Positions 8,610 through 17,888 of a DNA stretch of 64,000 nucleotides are shown here, piece after piece. Within the stretch, counting starts at the first letter, position 1. Every line of letters starts with the position of its first letter. Source of the stretch: Prochlorococcus sp. AG-363-B05 (GTDB lineage Bacteria; Cyanobacteriota; Cyanobacteriia; PCC-6307; Cyanobiaceae); NCBI GenBank assembly GCA_003278445.1, contig QCFD01000001.1:142188-206187 (forward strand), in the 5' to 3' direction. Under the pieces are notes generated by a model. It was not told the DNA's origin. It ran no database searches and was given only the letters and a program-made list of their open reading frames with translations. Position numbers and translations under genes: made by a program.

Positions 8610-9386
8610 ATGGGATTATTAGATAGGTTAAGCCGATTGCTAAGGGCAAATCTAAATGCTTTTGTTAGTGATGCAGAAGATCCAATAAAAATACTTGATC
8701 AGTCTGTTGCAGATATGCAAGAAGATTTGGTGAAGCTTCGTCAAGCGGTAGCTATGGCTATTGCAAGTCAAAAAAGATTAGAGAATCAGGCAGATCAAGC
8801 AAAAGACCAAATTAAAAATTGGTTCTCAAGAGCTGAATTAGCATTGAAAAAAGGGGAGGATGATTTAGCCAGAGAAGCATTAAGTAGAAAAAAAACTTTC
8901 CAAGAAACTTTTGAATCTTTGTCTACTCAGTTTCAAGCACAAAATGGCCAAGTTGAAAAATTAAAGAAAAGTCTTTTGTTATTAGAAAGAAAGATTGCCG
9001 AAGCTCGGACCAAAAAAGATATGCTTAAAGCAAGAGCTCAGGCAGCTAAAGCTCAGCAGCAAATTCAAAGTGCTGTAGGTGATTTAGGTAGTAAGTCTGC
9101 TATGGCTGCCTTTGAAAGAATGGAAGATAAAGTAGAGGCATTGGAAGCATCAGGTCAGGCGTCATTGGAGTTGGCAGGGGAAGATTTGGAAAGTAAGTTC
9201 GCGGCATTAGAAGGCGGTGATGATATCGAAAAAGAATTAGAAACTTTAAGGAATCAATTAAAATCTGGAGTTGAGGCGTTAGCTTTGCCACCATCTGATT
9301 TAAATGTTAATGAAGTACAGACAGTAGAAATTCAAGAAGTTGAAGTTGAATTAGAGGAGATGAAAAAGTCAATGGATAACTCTTGA
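8610..9386 (+). CDS. vipp1: Membrane-remodelling protein Vipp1/IM30 (PspA family)
   Basis: A 258-residue almost wholly helical protein of the PspA/IM30 family, a bacterial ESCRT-III homologue that assembles into rings and rods on thylakoid and plasma membranes and is needed for thylakoid upkeep. The N-terminal amphipathic helix MGLLDRLSRLLRANLNAFVS is followed by a long coiled coil (about 25-190) with heptad patterning. Beyond the PspA core a C-terminal extension (about 220-258, ending ELEEMKKSMDNS) marks it as Vipp1 rather than PspA. birA follows in the same direction after 29 bases. Confidence 0.94.
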   Translation: MGLLDRLSRLLRANLNAFVSDAEDPIKILDQSVADMQEDLVKLRQAVAMAIASQKRLENQADQAKDQIKNWFSRAELALKKGEDDLAREALSRKKTFQETFESLSTQFQAQNGQVEKLKKSLLLLERKIAEARTKKDMLKARAQAAKAQQQIQSAVGDLGSKSAMAAFERMEDKVEALEASGQASLELAGEDLESKFAALEGGDDIEKELETLRNQLKSGVEALALPPSDLNVNEVQTVEIQEVEVELEEMKKSMDNS

Positions 9387-9415
9387 TTTTTTCTAAGAAC
9401 ATATGTTTTTAAAAT

Positions 9416-10177
9416 ATGAAAAATAAAAAACTCTCTAGAAGTGCAGGTGGGATTTATCGATATCACAAGTTTAAAAAAAAGCCATTTGCTAGATCTTGGA
9501 GATTAATTTGGAAACCTATTTGTGCAAGTACAGAAATTGAACTATCGAATTGGATAGCTGAGAAACCTATAGAAAAAGATTTCCCAACAGCAATTTTTGC
9601 TTCTTCACAAAAATATGGTCAAGGTCAATTTGGTCGAAATTGGCATTCACCAAAGGGAGGGGTTTGGGTTAGTGCTGCTATTAATAGCAAAGATTGCAAT
9701 ACAAATAATTCTGAGCTTTACGGATTAGCGGTTGCATTGGCTTTGGCTGAGATGCTTGAAAGGATAGGGGTTGATATCAAAATAAAATGGCCAAATGATC
9801 TTTTGTGTAATGGTAAAAAATTAGCTGGAATTTTACCTAGATTACTTTCAAGAGGAAGAGAAATTAGATTATTTAGAGTAGGAGTTGGTTTAAATGTTTT
9901 TAATAATGTTCCTCAAGAAGCGATTTCACTAAAACAAATTGTTGGAGATGAAAAGATGAATATAAATTTTTGGTCATCTGAAGTTTTATTTGCAATAGAA
10001 AGGGCTTTGGATTTTTTAGATAATCAAAAATTTTTGTGCAGTCAAATTGAACAAAGATTGTGGTCAAAAAAATACACTGATAAAGAAACGGGTTTTCAAT
10101 GGGATATTAAAGGTATTGATTTAAGCGGAAGATTGATTGTTACTAAAGATGGTAAAGAAAGATTATTAGCAACTTAA
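9416..10177 (+). CDS. birA: Biotin--[acetyl-CoA-carboxylase] ligase
   Basis: BirA activates biotin with ATP and joins it to the carrier protein of acetyl-CoA carboxylase. The 253-residue protein has the catalytic domain only, with no DNA-binding helix-turn-helix, so it should not act as a repressor. Visible motifs are the biotinyl-AMP loop QFGRNWHSPKGG (about 70-81), which replaces GRGRRGR-type loops, and KWPNDLL (about 123-129) with the catalytic Lys. The first ~35 residues are basic and variable. It converges with the ABC ATPase gene, 16 bases away. Confidence 0.9.
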   Translation: MKNKKLSRSAGGIYRYHKFKKKPFARSWRLIWKPICASTEIELSNWIAEKPIEKDFPTAIFASSQKYGQGQFGRNWHSPKGGVWVSAAINSKDCNTNNSELYGLAVALALAEMLERIGVDIKIKWPNDLLCNGKKLAGILPRLLSRGREIRLFRVGVGLNVFNNVPQEAISLKQIVGDEKMNINFWSSEVLFAIERALDFLDNQKFLCSQIEQRLWSKKYTDKETGFQWDIKGIDLSGRLIVTKDGKERLLAT

Positions 10178-10193
10178 AGATTTCTGAAGTTAA

Positions 10194-10901
10194 TTAATTT
10201 TGAGAAATTTCTACTACCTTTCCATCTCTAAATCTTGCTATTTTTTTTGCTCTTTGCGCAACATTATCTTCATGAGTAACTAAGACAATTGTTATTCCTT
10301 GATGATGAAGTTGGTCAAAAAGATTTAAAACATCTTCAGTGGTTTTGGAGTCAAGAGCACCTGTTGGTTCATCTGCTAATAAAAGTGATGGTTGATTGAT
10401 TATTGCCCTTGCTATGGCGACTCGTTGCTGTTGCCCTCCAGACAATTGATTTGGCAGATTGGTCATTCTGTTTCCAAGCCCAACTTTATTAAGAGCCTCT
10501 TTAGCGCGATTCTCCCTTTCTATAGAGGGTACACATGCGTAAATCATTGGAAGCATGACATTCTCGAGCGCTGAAATTTCTTGAAGTAGATGAAATTGTT
10601 GAAAAACAAAGCCAAGTTCTTTGTTTCTAATATCAGCAAGCATGTCATCATCTAACTTTTCTACTGCAGTCCCATTTAATTTATAAGTTCCATTAGTAGG
10701 TCGATCAAGGCATCCCAGAATATTCATTGCAGTACTTTTACCAGATCCACTTGCACCCATCACAGCAAGATAATCGCCTTGGAAAACCTCAAGGTTTAAG
10801 TTGTCAAGAGCTTTGACTTGAACTGAGCCCTCCCCATAAAATTTATTTACATTTGTAAGACAAGCTACAGTTTTTCTCAATGATTTGAATTGGTTAGCCA
10901 A
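10194..10901 (-). CDS. ABC transporter ATP-binding protein (LolD/MacB/DevA type)
   Basis: A ~235-residue stand-alone ABC ATPase with Walker [11 protein letters not shown]-loop [20 protein letters not shown], signature [14 protein letters not shown], Walker [12 protein letters not shown] and switch His in LVTHE. The [14 protein letters not shown] start and the long ENVMLPM are typical of the MacB/LolD/DevA exporter group. The start is uncertain: TTG at 10901 overlaps the ndhB stop by 8 bases (TTGGCTAA) and suggests coupling; TTG at 10880 is an alternative. The longer frame to 10952 lies inside ndhB and is rejected. No permease lies next to it, so its partner must be encoded elsewhere. Confidence 0.85.
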   Translation of the reverse strand: MANQFKSLRKTVACLTNVNKFYGEGSVQVKALDNLNLEVFQGDYLAVMGASGSGKSTAMNILGCLDRPTNGTYKLNGTAVEKLDDDMLADIRNKELGFVFQQFHLLQEISALENVMLPMIYACVPSIERENRAKEALNKVGLGNRMTNLPNQLSGGQQQRVAIARAIINQPSLLLADEPTGALDSKTTEDVLNLFDQLHHQGITIVLVTHEDNVAQRAKKIARFRDGKVVEISQN

Positions 10902-12456
10902 TTGAGTTCTTACTTGCAAGGGTAATAGCTTCTTGAAGCAATGGAGTTCCATTTACAGCACTATCGGCTAAGTCAAAGAGAGGGTTTGAAATGATTCCAC
11001 CAATAGCCGTTACGAGAACACAAAAAATCAAAGCGACTCTAAGAGAAGACATTCCTGGGACTGACCACTCTATCAATGGATATGCTTTAACAACATTTGA
11101 AGCTTCTTTAGGTTCTGTTACTACCATCATTTTTATAACTGAGATGTAGTAGTAAATAGAAATAACAGAAGTAACTAGACCAACACTCACCAGTAGGTAT
11201 TGTCCATCTGCCCATCCCGCGAAAAATAAATAAATTTTCCCAAAGAATCCCAACATAGGAGGAATTCCTCCCAATGAAAGAAGGCATAAACTTAGTCCTA
11301 ATGTGATTAATGGATCTTTTTGGTAAAGTCCCGCATAATCGGAGATTTGATCACTTCCAGTTCTAATTGAGAAAAGTATTACGCATGCAAAAGCCCCAAG
11401 ATTCATAAAAAGATAAGCTGCCATGTAAAGAACCATTGCGGCGAAACCATCTTCAGTGCCGCAAACCAATCCAATCATTACAAATCCAGCTTGTCCAATT
11501 GAGCTATAAGCCAGCATTCTTTTCATTGATTTTTGAGCTAGTGCAACAACATTCCCAAGTGACATACTTAGAACTGCCAAAACGGTAAATAGCAATTTCC
11601 ATTGTGTGTCAAAAGAGCTAAAGCATCCGACTAGTATCCTTATTGCAAGTGCAAAACCTGCTGCTTTAGATCCTACTGATAAAAAGGCAACTACTGGTGT
11701 TGGGGATCCTTCGTAAACGTCTGGTGTCCATTGATGAAAAGGAACTGCTGCAATCTTGAAGGCTACTGTGGATAATACAAAAACAAGAGCTAATGCAGAT
11801 AAAGGCGAAGGGGCATTTATTAGGGTTATTCCTATTTCCTTTAAGTTTGTAGATCCACTAATTCCATAAAGAAGAGATGCTCCATAAAGGAATACAGCGG
11901 CAGCGGCAGAACCGACTAGTAAATATTTTAAAGCTGCCTCAGAACTTCTTGAATCTCTTTTGAGGTACCCCGAAAGTAAGTAACTAGCTACAGAAAGTGT
12001 TTCTAGTGAGACAAAAACACTAACTAAATCAGTTGAGCCACATAGAAGCATTGCTCCAAGAGTGGCAGCTAATAAGATCGCAGCAAATTCACCAATAGGA
12101 CTCCCATTTTGTTCAGCATATCTCCAACTAATTAGCAGAGAAATAAGAGTTGATAACGCTATAACTCCTCTAAAAGCAATAGCAAGATTATCAGCGACAA
12201 AGGCTCCTAAGAACGATTCTTGAATTTCACCATTCCATTGCATGAATAGCAAAAACAAAGATAAACCAAGACCTGCATAACAAATAGGAGGGGACCATCT
12301 GGCTGAAGTCTTTTCACCAGCTAAATCAACTAACAGTGTCCCTAGCATTGCCATTAGAACAGCAGCCTCTGGAAGCACGGTTTTGGCATTTAAGGAGAGA
12401 TTTAAAAGCTCTGCAGGCGCGTTTATGAATATTTGAAATGAAAAAAGTTCTCCCAT
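10894..12456 (-). CDS. ndhB: NAD(P)H-quinone oxidoreductase subunit 2 (NdhB)
   Basis: NdhB is an antiporter-like proton-pumping subunit of the NDH-1 complex, used in respiration and cyclic electron flow in thylakoids. The 520-residue protein has about 14 hydrophobic segments. The conserved lysine- and histidine-bearing helices are visible around [37 protein letters not shown] (about 230-267) and [19 protein letters not shown] (about 308-326), the signature of the family. It is transcribed away from topA; its stop overlaps the start proposed for the downstream ABC ATPase. Confidence 0.97.
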   Translation of the reverse strand: MGELFSFQIFINAPAELLNLSLNAKTVLPEAAVLMAMLGTLLVDLAGEKTSARWSPPICYAGLGLSLFLLFMQWNGEIQESFLGAFVADNLAIAFRGVIALSTLISLLISWRYAEQNGSPIGEFAAILLAATLGAMLLCGSTDLVSVFVSLETLSVASYLLSGYLKRDSRSSEAALKYLLVGSAAAAVFLYGASLLYGISGSTNLKEIGITLINAPSPLSALALVFVLSTVAFKIAAVPFHQWTPDVYEGSPTPVVAFLSVGSKAAGFALAIRILVGCFSSFDTQWKLLFTVLAVLSMSLGNVVALAQKSMKRMLAYSSIGQAGFVMIGLVCGTEDGFAAMVLYMAAYLFMNLGAFACVILFSIRTGSDQISDYAGLYQKDPLITLGLSLCLLSLGGIPPMLGFFGKIYLFFAGWADGQYLLVSVGLVTSVISIYYYISVIKMMVVTEPKEASNVVKAYPLIEWSVPGMSSLRVALIFCVLVTAIGGIISNPLFDLADSAVNGTPLLQEAITLASKNSIG

Positions 12457-12586
12457 TTATGTATTGTTTTTAAGGAGTATCTGATCTTCTAACTTTAGCG
12501 AAGTTATAAAATATGCCTTTTTTATCATTTTGGACTATGCATTTTACTATTCAGTACGTTAGATAAGAAGGAGGAAAATTGAGCTG
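12457..12586. promoter_or_regulatory. Divergent ndhB/topA promoter region; strong topA Shine-Dalgarno
   Basis: This 130-base gap must hold promoters for ndhB (minus) and topA (plus). GAAGGAGG at about 12569-12576, roughly ten bases before the topA ATG, is one of the few canonical Shine-Dalgarno sequences in the window. TTATAAAATATG at about 12505-12516 could serve as a -10 for topA, but AT-richness makes such matches weak evidence. Confidence 0.45.
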
Positions 12587-15490
12587 ATGTCCACTGACCA
12601 TACCCTGGTAATTGTTGAAAGTCCCACAAAGGCGAAAACCATTAAAGGTTTTTTGCCTAAGGATTTCCAAGTTCTTGCGTCAATGGGGCATATAAGAGAC
12701 TTGCCTAACAATGCTTCTGAGATCCCTGCCAAGCACAAGGGGGAAAAATGGGCAACGATTGGGGTTAATACAACTTCTGATTTTGATCCTTTGTATGTGA
12801 TACCCAAAGACAAGAAAAAAATTGTCAAGGAATTAAAACAATCATTAAAGGGTGCTAGTGAATTGTTGCTTGCAACTGATGAAGATAGAGAAGGGGAAAG
12901 TATTAGTTGGCATTTGATGAATGTGCTTGATCCCAAAATCCCCGTGAAGAGGATGGTTTTTCACGAGATAACTAAAGAAGCAATTTCAAAAGCTCTCTCG
13001 AAGACAAGAGAAATTGATATGGAATTAGTTCATGCTCAAGAGACAAGAAGGATATTAGACAGATTAGTTGGATATACATTGTCACCTCTTTTATGGAAAA
13101 AAGTTTCTTGGGGTTTATCTGCTGGAAGAGTTCAATCGGTTGCCGTAAGATTGCTTGTTTTGCGAGAGAGAGCAAGAAGAGCTTTTAAAAGTGGGAGTTA
13201 TTGGGATTTAAAAGCAAAACTAGAAAAAGAGGGTTGTGAATTTGAGGTGAAAATTATCTCTATTGGTGGGCAAAGAATTGCTAGTGGTAGTGACTTTGAT
13301 GAGTCAACAGGCTTATTGAAGTCTGGTCGAAATGTTAAATTACTCAAAGAAGAAGAATCCAGAGAACTTGCGCAAAAATTAACTACTGAAAAATGGGAAG
13401 TAACGAATGTCGAAGAAAAACCGACAATTCGTAAACCAGTTCCTCCTTTTACTACAAGTACGTTACAGCAAGAGGCTAATAGAAAACTTCGATTATCAGC
13501 TAGGGAAACGATGAGATGTGCTCAGGGTTTATATGAAAGAGGTTTTATTACATATATGAGAACAGATTCAGTCAACCTGTCTGATCAGGCTGTAAATGCT
13601 TCACGAAAGTGTGTTGAATCAAAATATGGTGCTGAATATTTAAGTGATAAACCTCGCCAATTCTCAAATAAGACTAGAAATGCCCAAGAAGCTCATGAAG
13701 CAATCCGTCCTTCTGGTGAGAGATTTAAAACACCTAAAGAGTCAAACTTGCAGGGAAGGGACCTTTCTCTATACGAATTGATTTGGAAAAGAACCGTTGC
13801 TAGTCAAATGGCCGATGCAAGGTTGACAATGCTTGGGGTTGAACTACAAGCGTCGGATGTATCTTTTAGGGCGAGTGGTAAAAGAATAGATTTTCCTGGC
13901 TTCTTTAGAGCTTATGTTGAAGGAAGTGATGACCCTGATAGTGCTCTTGAAGGGCAGGAAGTTCTTTTGCCTGATTTAGCTGTTGGAGATGCTCCTATAG
14001 CCAAAGATGTTGAAGCTTTAGGGCATCAGACTCAGCCGCCTGCTAGATATAGCGAAGCTTCATTAGTTAAAACACTTGAGAAAGAAGGTATAGGTCGCCC
14101 ATCAACATATGCAAGTATTATAGGAACAATCGTAGACCGAGGATATTCAGTCCTAAATAACAATTCTTTGACTCCTAGCTTTACAGCATTTGCTGTTACT
14201 GCGCTTCTAGAAGAACACTTCCCTGACCTTGTAGATACAAGTTTTACAGCTCGAATGGAATCTACCCTTGATGAAATATCAACAGGAAAAGTGAATTGGC
14301 TGCCATACCTAAAGGGGTTTTATAAAGGTGATACTGGTCTAGAGAATCAAGTTCAACAAAGAGAAGGAGATATAGATGGAGGCGAGTTCAGGTCTGTTTC
14401 CTTGGAAGGACTTTCGTCTCTTGTTAGATTGGGTAAATTTGGAACATATTTAGAATCAAAGTATCTAGGTGAAAATGGGAAGCCTATAACAGCCACTCTC
14501 CCTCAGGAAATTACTCCTGCAGATTTGGACGAGAATATCGCAGAGATGATATTAAAACAAAAAGCTGAAGGACCTGAGTCACTTGGAGTCGATCCTGATA
14601 GTGGGCAGAATTTATATCTACTAAATGGTAGGTATGGTCATTTTGTGCAAAGGGGTTTGGTTGTTGAAGTGAAAGATCTTGGCATCCCTAAAGGTAAGAA
14701 AAAACTTGGTAATCTTCGCCTGTATAAAAGTAGTCAATATGGACTTTACTTGAAGCAGGATGCATCAAAAGTTCAGCTTTTATTGCCGGAGAATATTAAA
14801 GAGGAGGATATTGATGTTGAGAAAGCAATTGAATATTTAGAAGATAAATCATTAAAAAAGGCTCCAAACCCTAAAAGAACTTCATTGCCAAAAAATTTAA
14901 AACCTGAAAATTTAACCTTTGAGGAGGCTCTTGGATTGATTCAACTGCCACGTCTATTAGGTGAACATCCAGATGGAGGTAAAGTTCAATCTAGTTTGGG
15001 TAGATTTGGCCCTTATGTTGTTTGGAGTAAAAATGATGGTGAAAAAGATTATCGCTCAATCAAGGGGGAAGATGATGTCCTTCAAATAAATATAGACAGA
15101 GCTCTTGAGCTTTTATCTATCCCAAAACGGGGTAGAGGTGGAAGAACTGCTTTGAAGGAACTTGGGATCCCAGAAGGAGAAAAAGAATCTATCCAATTAT
15201 TTAATGGACCTTATGGTTTGTATGTTAAGCAGGGGAAAGTAAATGCCTCTTTGCCTGAGGGAAAAGGTGTTGAAGATATTTCTATTGAAGAAGCAATAAA
15301 ACTGTTGGCTGATAAGAAATCAAGTAAAAAATCAACTTCGAAGAAAAAAACTTCTTCAAAAAAGATTGCTAAATCTACTAAGAAAGTTTCGACTTCGTCA
15401 TCAAAAAAAGATAGCACTCCCAAAGCCCCCTCTACAACTAAAACAGGACGTCTAAGAGCTAGTAAAGTAAGGGTTATTAAAACCAAATGA
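12587..15490 (+). CDS. topA: DNA topoisomerase I
   Basis: A type IA topoisomerase that relaxes negative supercoils. Of 967 residues, the N-terminal TOPRIM domain (VIVESPTKAKTIKGFL about 7-22; ATDEDREGE about 88-96) and the cleavage domain with active-site Tyr in ERGFITYMRTDS (about 319-330) are intact. After about residue 600 come repeated cyanobacterial C-terminal modules (LGKFGTYLESKY, LNGRYGHFVQRG, SSLGRFGPYVVW, FNGPYGLYVKQG) rather than the zinc ribbons of E. coli TopA. The last ~60 residues are a Lys/Ser/Thr-rich, histone-H1-like tail that probably binds DNA non-specifically. A short-gap rightward gene run follows. Confidence 0.97.
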   Translation: MSTDHTLVIVESPTKAKTIKGFLPKDFQVLASMGHIRDLPNNASEIPAKHKGEKWATIGVNTTSDFDPLYVIPKDKKKIVKELKQSLKGASELLLATDEDREGESISWHLMNVLDPKIPVKRMVFHEITKEAISKALSKTREIDMELVHAQETRRILDRLVGYTLSPLLWKKVSWGLSAGRVQSVAVRLLVLRERARRAFKSGSYWDLKAKLEKEGCEFEVKIISIGGQRIASGSDFDESTGLLKSGRNVKLLKEEESRELAQKLTTEKWEVTNVEEKPTIRKPVPPFTTSTLQQEANRKLRLSARETMRCAQGLYERGFITYMRTDSVNLSDQAVNASRKCVESKYGAEYLSDKPRQFSNKTRNAQEAHEAIRPSGERFKTPKESNLQGRDLSLYELIWKRTVASQMADARLTMLGVELQASDVSFRASGKRIDFPGFFRAYVEGSDDPDSALEGQEVLLPDLAVGDAPIAKDVEALGHQTQPPARYSEASLVKTLEKEGIGRPSTYASIIGTIVDRGYSVLNNNSLTPSFTAFAVTALLEEHFPDLVDTSFTARMESTLDEISTGKVNWLPYLKGFYKGDTGLENQVQQREGDIDGGEFRSVSLEGLSSLVRLGKFGTYLESKYLGENGKPITATLPQEITPADLDENIAEMILKQKAEGPESLGVDPDSGQNLYLLNGRYGHFVQRGLVVEVKDLGIPKGKKKLGNLRLYKSSQYGLYLKQDASKVQLLLPENIKEEDIDVEKAIEYLEDKSLKKAPNPKRTSLPKNLKPENLTFEEALGLIQLPRLLGEHPDGGKVQSSLGRFGPYVVWSKNDGEKDYRSIKGEDDVLQINIDRALELLSIPKRGRGGRTALKELGIPEGEKESIQLFNGPYGLYVKQGKVNASLPEGKGVEDISIEEAIKLLADKKSSKKSTSKKKTSSKKIAKSTKKVSTSSSKKDSTPKAPSTTKTGRLRASKVRVIKTK

Positions 15491-15494
15491 AATT

Positions 15495-15989
15495 TTGAAT
15501 ATTACAAGATTAGTTGAGAAGATGTTTGTTGGATTATTTCTAACAGCTATCCTTATTCCACTGCAATCCTGCTCAAATACTCTAATTGGCGAAAAGCTTG
15601 AAGATAGTTTTGATATTACCGAGAATCCAACAATCTTAAAAAATGTTACTAAAGTTAAAGAGCTAACTAAACCAAACGAAATAAAAAAAATCAAACTCAG
15701 CAAAATGGTTGATGAGAAAGTTAATGAAAATATACGAGTAAGCAATTTAAAAAACAATTCAAAATCTAATAAAGATAGACTTAGTCAAAAATCAATTAAA
15801 TCAAAAAAGAAGGTAATCTTTAAGCCTCAGCCATACAGAATTATCTTAAAATTATCAGGTGCAAATCCTTCTGCTCCGGCAGAGACTGTTACGGCAGCTC
15901 TGAGGAAAGCAGGAGTTGAGTTTGAGGTCGAAAAGATTGAACGTTACGAAGAGAGAAGTGTTTTAAAGGATTCATTCTCGGAAAGATAA
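15495..15989 (+). CDS. Putative lipoprotein, unknown function
   Basis: A 164-residue protein with a lipoprotein signal: basic start, hydrophobic stretch MFVGLFLTAILIPLQSC, and lipobox LQSC (Cys 26). A long Lys/Asn-rich, low-complexity linker (about 30-105) leads to a compact conserved-looking C-terminus, from IILKLSGANPSAPAETVTAALRKAG to VEFEVEKIERYE. The start is TTG at 15495, four bases past topA; an ATG at 15522 would lose the charged n-region. It sits between topA and the DUF2232 gene with 4-base gaps, so all three are probably one transcript. Function unknown. Confidence 0.7.
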   Translation: MNITRLVEKMFVGLFLTAILIPLQSCSNTLIGEKLEDSFDITENPTILKNVTKVKELTKPNEIKKIKLSKMVDEKVNENIRVSNLKNNSKSNKDRLSQKSIKSKKKVIFKPQPYRIILKLSGANPSAPAETVTAALRKAGVEFEVEKIERYEERSVLKDSFSER

Positions 15990-15993
15990 TATT

Positions 15994-16680
15994 TTGACCT
16001 TAGATAATAAAAACTTTCTAAAAAGTAGATCTCCTTATCAAGCTCCTCTAAGCAAAAGGAAGGCCTTGAAAATTGTTGAGTCTTCTTATTTGGCTGCTGC
16101 GACTTCATTGATTTGGATGGCTCTTTATTATTTGCCTATTGGTGGAGCGTTTTTTCGTCTCGCTTTACCATTGCCTTTGGCTCTTTTGCTGATTCGCAGA
16201 GGTGTTAAAACAGGGATTGAGGGGGTGGTTATTTGTGTGATGTTATTGGCTACTCTAATGGGGCCACTAAGAGGACCTTTAGTCCTTTTCCCTTACGGGT
16301 TACTTTCCTTGTGGTTAGGATATAGTTGGCAAAAAGGATGGAACTGGTGGTTAAGTTGGAGTGTCGGAGTTGTAATTGGAACTATGGGTTTTTTAGTTAG
16401 GGTGTTTGTTCTATCTCTTTTGGTCGGTGAGAACTTATGGGTCATTATTACTCGTGCTGGAGCAGCATTGATTGAGAAAGGAATAGATATTTTCAATTTG
16501 CCTTTTATCCCGAATATGACGCAGGTTCAAATGGTTGCGCTATGTCTTGTTATAACTCAAGAAATCGTTTACGTTCTTTGTTTACATGCTTTGGCATATT
16601 GGATTTTTCCTAGACTCAAATCCTTTATACCTACCCCTCCCACGTTGTTAGAAAATCTAATTTCTCTTGAACCTAATTGA
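15994..16680 (+). CDS. DUF2232 polytopic membrane protein
   Basis: A 228-residue membrane protein of the DUF2232 family found across cyanobacteria. It has five or six hydrophobic segments; the central loop GPLRGPLVLFPYGLLSLWLGYSWQ is a typical stretch. The start is TTG at 15994, four bases after the lipoprotein stop. The N-terminal ~25 residues are basic and cytoplasmic. The fold resembles small-solute ECF-type S components only in general layout; I would not assign transport from this. Likely co-transcribed with topA and the CobT-like gene that starts six bases later. Confidence 0.78.
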   Translation: MTLDNKNFLKSRSPYQAPLSKRKALKIVESSYLAAATSLIWMALYYLPIGGAFFRLALPLPLALLLIRRGVKTGIEGVVICVMLLATLMGPLRGPLVLFPYGLLSLWLGYSWQKGWNWWLSWSVGVVIGTMGFLVRVFVLSLLVGENLWVIITRAGAALIEKGIDIFNLPFIPNMTQVQMVALCLVITQEIVYVLCLHALAYWIFPRLKSFIPTPPTLLENLISLEPN

Positions 16681-16686
16681 TAAATA

Positions 16687-17883
16687 ATGATAGGAGACAG
16701 TTACGTTTTATTGGCGTCAGGAATATTGGCTTTTGGGAAAGGGGTCCAAGAGCAGAATATTGAAGAAAAAGTAAAACGATGGCATGAAAATATTAGGAAT
16801 ATTGCTTTCTTTTTAATTCTAGCCGGAACTCAAACTGCTGAGATTGAGGGAATATCCTCTGCGGGTTCGACTCCTATATCTAGACGTTATACAGCTATTG
16901 CAGATGCCGAACTTTTGTTAAGAGGACCTTTGTTCTCCAAAAGATGGCCTTTGCCTCCTTTGCCTGCTGGGGTCTCTCCTGCTTTGATTAGCTATGTTGC
17001 ATCAGATTTTTTAAAAATTCAACCAACTATTATTTCGGCAGGATTGCGGCAAAGACCCTCTTTTGAGCATATTTTTCTTGAGTCGTCAGAGATAGGCCCT
17101 GCTAGATGCTTGAGCTCAGGGAATGCGATGGACATTAGTAGAGTTCAACTTTTGTTTGATGGTGGGTTTAAAATAGGGAAGAAATTAAAACAATCTCTTT
17201 TAATTACAGAGTGTGTTCCAGGAGGAACAACAACAGCTTTTGCAGTTCTATCAGGCTTAGGAATAAATGTTGATGGTCTTATTAGTGGAAGCCATAGGAA
17301 TCCTCCTTCAGAATTAAAAAAAAAATTAGTTAACCAAGGGTTAAAGGCAGCTAAATTAGATCAATACGCCTCTTCTATTGATCTTATGGCTGCAGTAGGC
17401 GATCCATTTCAGCCAATTGCGGTTGGTTTGCTAATGGGAGCAAGAGAGTCTGGACAAGATATTCTATTAGGAGGAGGTTGTCAGATGTTGGCAGTATTGG
17501 CTTTAGTCTTAAATGAAGTTGAACCTGAATTACGCTCTAATATTGTTGAAAAAGTCATAATAGGCACTACATCATGGTTGGTCGACGAATCACTTTCTTC
17601 TTCAAAACAAAGAAATTCTTTTATTCATTTGATGAATAATGTTGCTAAACATTTTAAAGTTAATATCCTTGGCTTAGCAAGTTCTTATAGATTTAATGAT
17701 AGTAATCAAAAGGTTCTTCGCGACTATGAGATTGGATACGTCAAAGAAGGTGTTGGGGCTGGAGCATTATCATTACTCGCTCAAATCAAGGGATTGACTC
17801 AGAAAGAAATGATTAGGAAATGCGATAGAGAGGTTGCTAATCTATTGAAATCAAAAGATGAAAAAACTATTGAAGGAATTTAA
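16687..17883 (+). CDS. CobT-like protein (UPF0284; nicotinate-nucleotide phosphoribosyltransferase family)
   Basis: A 398-residue protein distantly related to CobT, which activates the lower base of cobalamin by forming its alpha-riboside phosphate. The glycine-rich segments ITECVPGGTTTAFAVLSGLG (about 173-192) and DILLGGGCQMLAVLALVLNE (about 258-277) match the family. It belongs to the cyanobacterial UPF0284 branch, which differs from proteobacterial CobT. Prochlorococcus makes pseudocobalamin, with adenine as lower base, so a role in lower-base activation is attractive but inferred. It starts six bases after the DUF2232 gene and ends five bases before the next lipoprotein. Confidence 0.82.
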   Translation: MIGDSYVLLASGILAFGKGVQEQNIEEKVKRWHENIRNIAFFLILAGTQTAEIEGISSAGSTPISRRYTAIADAELLLRGPLFSKRWPLPPLPAGVSPALISYVASDFLKIQPTIISAGLRQRPSFEHIFLESSEIGPARCLSSGNAMDISRVQLLFDGGFKIGKKLKQSLLITECVPGGTTTAFAVLSGLGINVDGLISGSHRNPPSELKKKLVNQGLKAAKLDQYASSIDLMAAVGDPFQPIAVGLLMGARESGQDILLGGGCQMLAVLALVLNEVEPELRSNIVEKVIIGTTSWLVDESLSSSKQRNSFIHLMNNVAKHFKVNILGLASSYRFNDSNQKVLRDYEIGYVKEGVGAGALSLLAQIKGLTQKEMIRKCDREVANLLKSKDEKTIEGI

Positions 17884-17888
17884 ATAAT

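Noticed and set aside
10902..10952. Longer N-terminus of the ABC ATPase
   Set aside because: It lies wholly inside ndhB, and the extra residues do not match ABC ATPase starts.
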